A stretch of DNA of 11,161 bases, taken from Pseudomonadota bacterium. Lineage in GTDB: Bacteria; Pseudomonadota; Gammaproteobacteria; Arenicellales; Poriferihabitantaceae. Positions 5,226 through 11,161 of this stretch are shown in pieces (position 1 is the stretch's first letter; each line of letters begins with the position of its first letter). Where the stretch lies: contig JAAELZ010000051.1 of the NCBI GenBank assembly GCA_024226105.1, positions 1-11,161 on the forward strand. Reading direction: 5' to 3'. A program made the translations under genes and the position numbers. The notes below the pieces were generated by a model. The model did not search any database. It saw only the letters and a list, made by a program, of their open reading frames with translations, and was not told where the DNA came from.

Positions 5226-6719
5226 ATGACTGAAACCACCCGAGTGATTCGATGCCTGATCAATGGGGAAGTCATAGACATTGATGGCACGGTAGCCATC
5301 ACCAAATCCGTACTAAATTATTTACGCGAAGACCTGCAACTGGTTGGCAGTAAAGAGGGGTGTGCCGAAGGGGATTGCGGGGCCTGCACCGTGGTGCTGG
5401 GTGAGCTTCGTGAAAACAAACTTCAGATGCGTGCGGTCAACGCCTGTATTCAGTTTGTGCCTACGCTCAATGGCAAGGCGCTATTTACGGTCGAATATCT
5501 GCGCCAGTTAGCCAATGAAGGCCAAAGTAACCCGTCGAAAATGCACCCGGTGCAACAGGCGATGGTCGATTTCCACGGCTCTCAATGCGGCTTTTGCACC
5601 CCCGGGTTCGTCATGTCGCTGTGGGGGGTTTATCTTGAACATCAGGCAAAAGACACACAGCCGGACAAGGCCCAAGTTCGTAGCGCTCTGTCGGGCAACC
5701 TCTGTCGATGCACGGGTTATCGCCCCATCCTGGCGGCGGGCGAAAACATGATGAATTACCCTGAAGTTCAGTTTAACCGCCGCTTGATTGAGAAAAAGTT
5801 GCACAGCCTTGAGCAATCTCAAACACTGGCTTATCAGCATAATGACCACCATTTTTTCGCGCCCCGAACACTGTCAAGGCTGACTGAATTAAGAAGCCGG
5901 CACCCCAATGCAACCCTGCTGGCCGGCTCAACCGATATCGGTCTGTGGGTCAACAAACAGTTCAGGGATCCGGGTGACATTATCTATCTTGGAGAGGTAG
6001 AAGAACTCAGACAAGTCACGGAAGATGAGCACTGTATCACCATCGGTGCAGCGGTCTGCTTAAGCGATGCCTTCGCCCACATTGAATCCCACTACCCGCA
6101 AATCAGGCAGCAATGGGAACGTTTTGCATCAACACCGATTCGCAATGCCGGCACGCTAGGGGGCAACGTTGCCAATGGCTCGCCCATCGGGGACTCTATG
6201 CCCTGGCTGATCGCGTTGGGGGCACAACTACAACTCTCAAACCAGACGCAGCAACGCCGCCTTGCTCTGGAAGATTTTTACCTCGACTACATGAAGAAGG
6301 ATTTGGCAGCCGATGAAGTCGTCGAATCTATTTTAGTGCCGAAACCACGGGCTCAGCAGGTCTTTCGCACCTATAAACTCGCCAAACGCTACGACTCCGA
6401 TATCTCCGCAGTCTGCGCTGCATTTTGCCTGACCCTGGATGGAAATATTATTGGTGATGCCCGGGTCGCCTTCGGCGGGGTCGCGGCCACACCAAAACGC
6501 GCAGGGCTAACTGAAAAGACTTTGCGAGGAAAAAGCTGGACAGAAACCACAGTTCGGGATGCGATGTCAGCACTTGCCGAGGATTATTCACCTCTGAGCG
6601 ATATGCGTGCCAGCGCTGAGAATCGAATTGAAGGCGTTAAAAACCTGATGTATCGTTTTTATCTTGAAACCCGACCGGAGCACACGCTCAAACCCGACCA
6701 GGTCAGCGTGTTCAGTTAA
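5226..6719 (+). CDS. xdhA: Xanthine dehydrogenase small subunit (2Fe-2S and FAD domains)
   Basis: XdhA carries electrons from the molybdenum site in XdhB through two iron-sulfur clusters to FAD and NAD+. The 497-residue protein has the Rhodobacter-type layout. A plant-ferredoxin domain comes first, with Cys46, Cys51, Cys54 and Cys74 (GCAEGDCGAC, then VNAC). A helical second cluster domain follows, with Cys121, Cys124, Cys160 and Cys162 (QCGFCTPGF and NLCRCTGYRP). All eight ligands are present. The FAD domain then shows LLAGSTDIGLWVNKQ (231-245) and PIRNAGTLGGNVANGSPIGD (304-323), followed by the CO-dehydrogenase flavoprotein C-terminal domain. It has no signal peptide and is cytoplasmic. The ribosome site is weak (GGTG near the ATG). 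It lies 18 bp after uraH, and xdhB begins one base after its stop, so translation of the two subunits is probably coupled. Confidence 0.96.
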   Translation: MTETTRVIRCLINGEVIDIDGTVAITKSVLNYLREDLQLVGSKEGCAEGDCGACTVVLGELRENKLQMRAVNACIQFVPTLNGKALFTVEYLRQLANEGQSNPSKMHPVQQAMVDFHGSQCGFCTPGFVMSLWGVYLEHQAKDTQPDKAQVRSALSGNLCRCTGYRPILAAGENMMNYPEVQFNRRLIEKKLHSLEQSQTLAYQHNDHHFFAPRTLSRLTELRSRHPNATLLAGSTDIGLWVNKQFRDPGDIIYLGEVEELRQVTEDEHCITIGAAVCLSDAFAHIESHYPQIRQQWERFASTPIRNAGTLGGNVANGSPIGDSMPWLIALGAQLQLSNQTQQRRLALEDFYLDYMKKDLAADEVVESILVPKPRAQQVFRTYKLAKRYDSDISAVCAAFCLTLDGNIIGDARVAFGGVAATPKRAGLTEKTLRGKSWTETTVRDAMSALAEDYSPLSDMRASAENRIEGVKNLMYRFYLETRPEHTLKPDQVSVFS

Positions 6720-6720
6720 A

Positions 6721-9030
6721 ATGAGCAAATCAACCCAAAAACAACTCGCCACGAATCGGGTCTGTGTGCATGAATCAGCACATATGCACGTCAGTGGAGA
6801 GGCCGTTTACGTTGATGACATACCGGAACTGGCTGGCACCCTGCATTGCGCACTCGGTTTAAGTGCTGAGGCGCACGCAAACATAAATGCGATTGATCTG
6901 GAAGCGGTACGCGCTGTACCGGGTGTGATCGCGGTTTTCACCGCGGCGGATATTCCCGGTGTTAACGACTGCGGGCCGATCAATCACGACGACCCGATCC
7001 TGGCTGACAGTCTTGTACAATACACGGGGCAACCCTTATTTGCAGTCGTCGCGACCTCACACGATATTGCAAGATTTGCAGCCACTCAGGCCACTGTTGA
7101 CTATTCACCCCTGCCTGCTGCGCTCGACCCCCTGGAGGCCTGCAAAGCAGGTTCACTGGTGGTTCCACCGATGCAACTGCAACAGGGCGATGCAGAGAAA
7201 CAATTGCACAGCGCCAGGCATCGAATGCAGGGGCAATTTTCGGTTGGCGGGCAGGAGCAATTTTACCTGGAGGGTCAGATTTCGTATGTTATCCCGGTTG
7301 AAGATCAGCGATTTCATGCCTATTGTTCAACCCAGCATCCCAGTGAAATGCAGCAACTGATATCCCACGCACTGGATATCGATGCCAACCGTGTCACCGT
7401 CGAAATTCGACGCATGGGGGGCGGTTTTGGCGGAAAAGAATCTCAATCCGCATTGTTCGTCTGTGTTGCGGCCGTCTGTGCCAACGCGCTCAAGCGCCCG
7501 GTCAAACTACGTCTTGACCGTGACGATGATTTTTTGATCACCGGCAAACGTCACGACTTTTACTATGACTACGATGTCGGTTTTGATGAAAACGGGGTCA
7601 TACAGGCCGCACGTATCGAAATGGTTTCCAGGGCAGGCTTCTCTACCGACCTTTCACCCCCGGTCGCTGCCAGGGCCGCCTGTCATTTTGACAATGCCTA
7701 TTATCTAAGCGATGTTGATATCAAGGTGCTGTGCGCGAAGACCAACACTCAATCCAATACGGCGTTTCGTGGCTTTGGCGGGCCTCAGGGCGCGATTGCC
7801 ATCGAATACATCATTGATGATATTGCCCGCACACTGGGCTGTGATGCGCTGGAGGTTCGCAAGGCCAATTTTTACGGCATAGATGAACGCAATGTCACAC
7901 CCTATGATCAGCCTGTCGAAGACAACGTCATTGTAGAACTTGTTGAGCAGCTACAAGCCTCAAGCGAATACCAGCAGCGCCTGAACAAAATACGGGAATA
8001 TAACCAGAATAGCGAAATCCTGAAAAAAGGCATTGCCCTGACGCCGCTTAAGTTCGGCATTTCATTTAATATGGTGCATTTCAACCAGGCGGGTGCGCTG
8101 GTGCATGTTTATCTTGATGGTACCGTCCTGGTCAACCATGGCGGCACTGAGATGGGCCAGGGCCTGAACACCAAGGTTGCGCAGGTGGTTGCAAAAGAAC
8201 TGGGCGTCAACATCAAATTCGTGAGTGCCACCGCCACGCGTACCGATAAAGTTGCCAATACCTCTGCCACCGCCGCATCAACCGGTGCAGACTTAAACGG
8301 CAAGGCGGCACAAAACGCGGCGCAAAAAATCAAACAGCGGCTAACTGAATTTGCAGCAGCGCATTATCGGGTCAATGCTCAGGACATCGTATTTGAAAAC
8401 GGCCAGGTGATTTTCGGCGCAACAACCATAGCCTTTGCTGAATTGATTCTCAAAGCCTATGCCGCACGCATTCAACTCTGGTCTGATGGTTTTTATGCCA
8501 CGCCGAAACTGCAATGGGACAGTGCCGTACTCAAAGGCCGGCCATTTTTCTATTTTGCTTATGGTGCCTCGGTATCGGAGGTGCAGATCGATACGCTGAC
8601 TGGCGAATGGAAACTGTTGCGCGCAGATTTACTGCACGATGCAGGCAACTCGATTAACCCCGCAATCGATATCGGGCAGGTTGAGGGCGCATTCATTCAG
8701 GGCATGGGCTGGCTCACCACGGAGGAGCTCTGGTGGAACGATAAAGGTCGGCTGATGACACATGCTCCGTCAACCTATAAAATACCGGCGATCAATGACT
8801 GCCCGGATGATTTTCGGGTTGCGCTGTTTAAAAACAGGAATCACGAGGATTCCATCATGCGCTCCAAGGCGGTGGGCGAACCGCCGTTATTATTGTCTTT
8901 TTCAGTGTTTTTTGCGATTCGTGATGCAATTGCCAGTGTGGCGGGCTATAAGGTAAATCCACCTTTAAATGCTCCGGCGAGTTGCGAGGAGATTTTGAAC
9001 GCGGTAAATGCAACCAGGTCGGGAGCCTGA
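6721..9030 (+). CDS. xdhB: Xanthine dehydrogenase large subunit (molybdopterin-binding)
   Basis: XdhB holds the molybdenum cofactor and oxidises hypoxanthine and xanthine to urate. From ATG 6721 it has 769 residues. A longer in-frame start at 6664 would overlap xdhA by 56 bases and add a low-complexity tail with no family match, so TAAAATG coupling at 6717-6723 is preferred. Motifs in order: GEAVYVDDIP, GQPLFAVVA, GQEQFYLEGQ, RRMGGGFGGKE with Glu240, and ARAACHFDN with Arg318. Then come TAFRGFGGPQG with Phe352, GTEMGQGLNTK, GNSINPAIDIGQVEGAFIQG and VGEPPL with Glu720. By spacing and context Glu240, Arg318, Phe352 and Glu720 match bovine Glu802, Arg880, Phe914 and Glu1261. The Glu/Arg substrate pair is expected for xanthine and not for aldehyde oxidase. 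No signal peptide is present. The cofactor is expected to come from XdhC. Confidence 0.96.
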   Translation: MSKSTQKQLATNRVCVHESAHMHVSGEAVYVDDIPELAGTLHCALGLSAEAHANINAIDLEAVRAVPGVIAVFTAADIPGVNDCGPINHDDPILADSLVQYTGQPLFAVVATSHDIARFAATQATVDYSPLPAALDPLEACKAGSLVVPPMQLQQGDAEKQLHSARHRMQGQFSVGGQEQFYLEGQISYVIPVEDQRFHAYCSTQHPSEMQQLISHALDIDANRVTVEIRRMGGGFGGKESQSALFVCVAAVCANALKRPVKLRLDRDDDFLITGKRHDFYYDYDVGFDENGVIQAARIEMVSRAGFSTDLSPPVAARAACHFDNAYYLSDVDIKVLCAKTNTQSNTAFRGFGGPQGAIAIEYIIDDIARTLGCDALEVRKANFYGIDERNVTPYDQPVEDNVIVELVEQLQASSEYQQRLNKIREYNQNSEILKKGIALTPLKFGISFNMVHFNQAGALVHVYLDGTVLVNHGGTEMGQGLNTKVAQVVAKELGVNIKFVSATATRTDKVANTSATAASTGADLNGKAAQNAAQKIKQRLTEFAAAHYRVNAQDIVFENGQVIFGATTIAFAELILKAYAARIQLWSDGFYATPKLQWDSAVLKGRPFFYFAYGASVSEVQIDTLTGEWKLLRADLLHDAGNSINPAIDIGQVEGAFIQGMGWLTTEELWWNDKGRLMTHAPSTYKIPAINDCPDDFRVALFKNRNHEDSIMRSKAVGEPPLLLSFSVFFAIRDAIASVAGYKVNPPLNAPASCEEILNAVNATRSGA

Positions 9031-9108
9031 TAGCAGTTTAAAACAATAAATCATGCTCATTCAAAATAGTAAGAAATATTTCGTCATAAACCGAATGAAG
9101 GGTTAAAT
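9031..9108 (+). other. 78-bp AT-rich gap between xdhB and puuD
   Basis: The stretch is notably AT-rich compared with its coding neighbours. It ends with a good ribosome site, AAGGG at 9098-9102, six bases before the puuD ATG. It could hold a separate puuD promoter, but no pair of promoter boxes is convincing, and no terminator-like hairpin follows xdhB. Confidence 0.3.
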
Positions 9109-10299
9109 ATGGAATCCTACATCCTGGAAATCCTGAACCTGTTCGGCCGCTGGTTACACATGATAACCGGCATCGCCTGGATTGGCGCCTCCTTTTATTT
9201 TGTATGGCTGGACAATCACCTGCTCCCCCCCCTCAAGCAGTCAGATGCAGATCAGGGGGTCGGCGGCGAGGTCTGGTCCGTACACGGCGGGGGAATGTAT
9301 CACGCGCAGAAATATCTTGGTGCCCCCCCCCGGATGCCGGAGCATTTACACTGGTTTAAATGGGAGGCCTATTCCACGTTCCTATCGGGCCTGTTTCTAC
9401 TGATACTCATCTACTGGTATGGTGCGGAGCTCTATACCATTGACCCTCAAGTACTGGTTCTAAGCAAGCCTGCCGCTATCGGCATTGGCATTGCGACACT
9501 GGTGCTGGGTTGGCTGATATATGATCTTCTATGCCGTTCTGCAATAGGCAATAATGATAAATGGATGGGGCTGGCAATCCTGGTATTCATCAGCCTCACC
9601 GCCTTTGTATTGAGCGAGGTCTTCAGTGGTCGAGCTGCTTTTATTCATTATGGCGCCATGCTGGGCACCATCATGGTGGCCAATGTGTTTTTTGTCATTA
9701 TACCCGGGCAGAAAAAAATGGTGGGCGCTATCAAGGCCGGCAAAACACCCGACCCGATTCACGGCATTCGTGGTAAGCAACGCTCAGTACACAATACCTA
9801 CTTTACGCTGCCGGTTTTGTTTGTGATGATCAGCAACCACTATGCACTGAGTTACAACAACACTTATAACTGGCTTATCCTCATCGCTATCTCGCTCGCC
9901 GGAGCGTTAATACGCGTGTATTTTGTCGCCAGGCACAAAGGCCAGGCTTCACCCTTTAGCCTCATTTTTGCGGGTATTTTACTGGCTGCTTCGATCGTCG
10001 TGGCAGCACCCAAACCCGCCGCGCCCGTTAGTGGTGAAGCCGTCAGCTTTGCCGAAGTTAAACAGATTGTCGTCAGCCGTTGCACCGCCTGCCATTCGCA
10101 AACCCCGACCCAGGCGGGTTTTGCCTCTGCACCTTCCGGTATTTTGCTCGATACCGACGTACAGTTGCTGACACAGGCGCCCAATATTTATCAACAGTCC
10201 GTGGTCGCTAAAGCGATGCCGCTGGGAAACCTTACCGGCATGACTGACGAGGAGCGGACAATAATCAACCGCTGGTTTATTGCGGGTGCCAGACCATGA
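9109..10299 (+). CDS. puuD: Membrane-bound urate oxidase with C-terminal cytochrome c domain
   Basis: PuuD oxidises urate to 5-hydroxyisourate and passes the electrons to its own haem, and from there probably to the respiratory chain, so no hydrogen peroxide need form. The 396-residue length matches the fused form. About eight or nine hydrophobic segments are visible: roughly 12-33, 88-107, 122-142, 152-172, 178-199, 229-247, 254-274 and 282-300. Conserved-looking pieces include WLHMITGIAWIGASFYF (15-31), EVWSVHGGGMYHAQKY (54-69) and IHGIRGKQRSVHNTYFTLP (217-235). A class I cytochrome c domain follows, with CTACH (325-329) for haem attachment and AMPLGN with Met370 as likely axial ligand. That domain should face the periplasm. 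AAGGG six bases before the ATG is a good ribosome site. It lacks any relation to cofactor-free soluble uricase. Two long C runs lie near the 5' end but the frame is intact. Confidence 0.95.
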   Translation: MESYILEILNLFGRWLHMITGIAWIGASFYFVWLDNHLLPPLKQSDADQGVGGEVWSVHGGGMYHAQKYLGAPPRMPEHLHWFKWEAYSTFLSGLFLLILIYWYGAELYTIDPQVLVLSKPAAIGIGIATLVLGWLIYDLLCRSAIGNNDKWMGLAILVFISLTAFVLSEVFSGRAAFIHYGAMLGTIMVANVFFVIIPGQKKMVGAIKAGKTPDPIHGIRGKQRSVHNTYFTLPVLFVMISNHYALSYNNTYNWLILIAISLAGALIRVYFVARHKGQASPFSLIFAGILLAASIVVAAPKPAAPVSGEAVSFAEVKQIVVSRCTACHSQTPTQAGFASAPSGILLDTDVQLLTQAPNIYQQSVVAKAMPLGNLTGMTDEERTIINRWFIAGARP

Positions 10300-10309
10300 C
10301 CCCCTGAAT

Positions 10310-11161
10310 ATGAATAATCAAGACTATCCTCGCGACCTGGTCTGCTACGCCGGAGACCCACCCCACCCTCATTGGCCCGGCAAGGCGCGCATTGCGCTGC
10401 AGTTCGTGATTAATTACGAAGAAGGCGGTGAGCGCTGCCTGTTGCATGGCGACAACGAATCTGAAGCTTTTTTGTCCGAAATCGTAGGGGCCGAACCCTA
10501 CCCCAACGCACGCCATATGAGCATGGAGTCACTGTATGAATACGGGGCGCGTGTTGGATTCTGGCGGTTACGGCAAATGTTCGTAGAACGTAATATTCCG
10601 GTTACGGTATTCGGTGTTGCAATGGCGTTGGAACGTCACCCGCGTGCGGTTGAGGCGATGCTCAAAGCGAACTGGGAGATCGCCTCGCACGGCTATCGCT
10701 GGATAGATTATAAGAATGTTCCCGAGACGGTGGAACGTGAACACCTGTTCAAAGCCATCGATATCCATACCCGCGTGACCGGACAAAGACCGCAGGGCTG
10801 GTATCTAGGTCGATGCAGTGAAATCAGCCACCGCCTTGCGCTCGAAGAAGGTGGCTTTGTCTATAATGCCGACAGCTATGCCGATGATCTGCCTTACTGG
10901 AGTTTGGTACACGACACCCCTCAACTCATGGTGCCTTATACGCTGGATGCCAACGACATGCGCTTTGCTACAGCGCAGGGTTTTAACAGCGGCGAGCAAT
11001 TTTATCAGTACCTCAAAGACAGTTTTGATGTGTTATACGCCGAAGGTGAAACCTCGCCCAAAATGATGTCGGTCGGTTTGCATTGCCGCCTGGCGGGGCG
11101 ACCCGGACGCGCCGCTGCGGTGGCACGCTTTCTCGACTATGTACAGCAGTTTGATCAGCTA
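10310..11161 (+). CDS. puuE: Allantoinase PuuE (polysaccharide-deacetylase family), C-terminus cut by window end
   Basis: PuuE hydrolyses allantoin to allantoate and is unrelated to the metal-dependent AllB/dihydroorotase-type allantoinases. It belongs to the NodB/polysaccharide-deacetylase fold family. The frame from ATG 10310 is open for 284 codons to the end of the window; family members are about 300 residues, so only some 20 residues should be missing. Recognisable blocks are PRDLVCYAGDPPHPHWPG (7-24), FVINYEEGGE (32-41), LHGD (45-48), SEIVGAEPYPNARHM (56-70), SLYEYGARVGFWRL (74-87), PVTVFGVA (97-104), WEIASHGYRWIDYK (122-135), GWYLGR (163-168), NADSYADDLPYW (186-197) and SVGLHCRLAGRPGR (254-267). 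It begins 10 bp after the puuD stop with no clear ribosome site, which suggests translational coupling to puuD. There is no OHCU decarboxylase domain in the visible part; in some bacteria that domain is fused to PuuE. Confidence 0.94.
   Translation, partial: MNNQDYPRDLVCYAGDPPHPHWPGKARIALQFVINYEEGGERCLLHGDNESEAFLSEIVGAEPYPNARHMSMESLYEYGARVGFWRLRQMFVERNIPVTVFGVAMALERHPRAVEAMLKANWEIASHGYRWIDYKNVPETVEREHLFKAIDIHTRVTGQRPQGWYLGRCSEISHRLALEEGGFVYNADSYADDLPYWSLVHDTPQLMVPYTLDANDMRFATAQGFNSGEQFYQYLKDSFDVLYAEGETSPKMMSVGLHCRLAGRPGRAAAVARFLDYVQQFDQL

Noticed and set aside
6664..6720. Longer N-terminus for XdhB starting at 6664
   Set aside because: The added 19 residues read the end of xdhA in another frame and do not resemble XdhB. 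The ATG at 6721, one base after the xdhA stop, fits the family start.
9223..9340. Possible frameshift at the poly-C tracts of puuD
   Set aside because: The protein reads through both tracts with family-like sequence before, between and after them, so the frame as given is intact.

Overview
The window is from a Gram-negative proteobacterium, most likely a gammaproteobacterium. The evidence is the purine-degradation gene set, a Sec-exported SYLF protein, moderate GC content and a REP-type paired palindrome. I cannot name a genus. Almost every gene belongs to a known family, so I see no wholly new system. The most unusual items are a composite palindrome at 1998-2058 and a salvage operon with an aldolase in place of the usual dehydratase.

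Left part (1-1954, minus strand): a tight operon in transcription order DUF4202 protein, mtnA (5-methylthioribose-1-phosphate isomerase), and the start of a class II aldolase cut by the window edge. An aldolase directly behind mtnA points to the DHAP shunt, which turns 5'-methylthioadenosine or 5'-deoxyadenosine into DHAP plus an aldehyde, rather than the full methionine salvage cycle.

Middle (1955-2718): two inverted copies of a REP-like hairpin (1998-2058) reach into the stop codon of a minus-strand gene for a secreted SYLF/YSC84 lipid-binding protein (2055-2579). The hairpin next to that gene is followed by seven T on the minus strand and probably ends its transcript. The 139-bp divergent region at 2580-2718 holds a candidate promoter and a 7-1-7 palindrome.

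Right part (2719-11161, all plus strand): a spermidine-synthase-like SAM-fold protein, a hotdog-fold thioesterase and xdhC lie close together. After a 187-bp gap come uraH (5-hydroxyisourate hydrolase), xdhA, xdhB, puuD (membrane urate oxidase with a fused cytochrome c) and puuE (allantoinase, cut by the window end). Together they encode xanthine -> urate -> 5-hydroxyisourate -> OHCU, and then allantoin -> allantoate. XdhC matures the molybdenum cofactor. Both oxidation steps use redox proteins rather than a peroxide-forming soluble uricase. OHCU decarboxylase, needed to make (S)-allantoin, is not in the window and may lie downstream.
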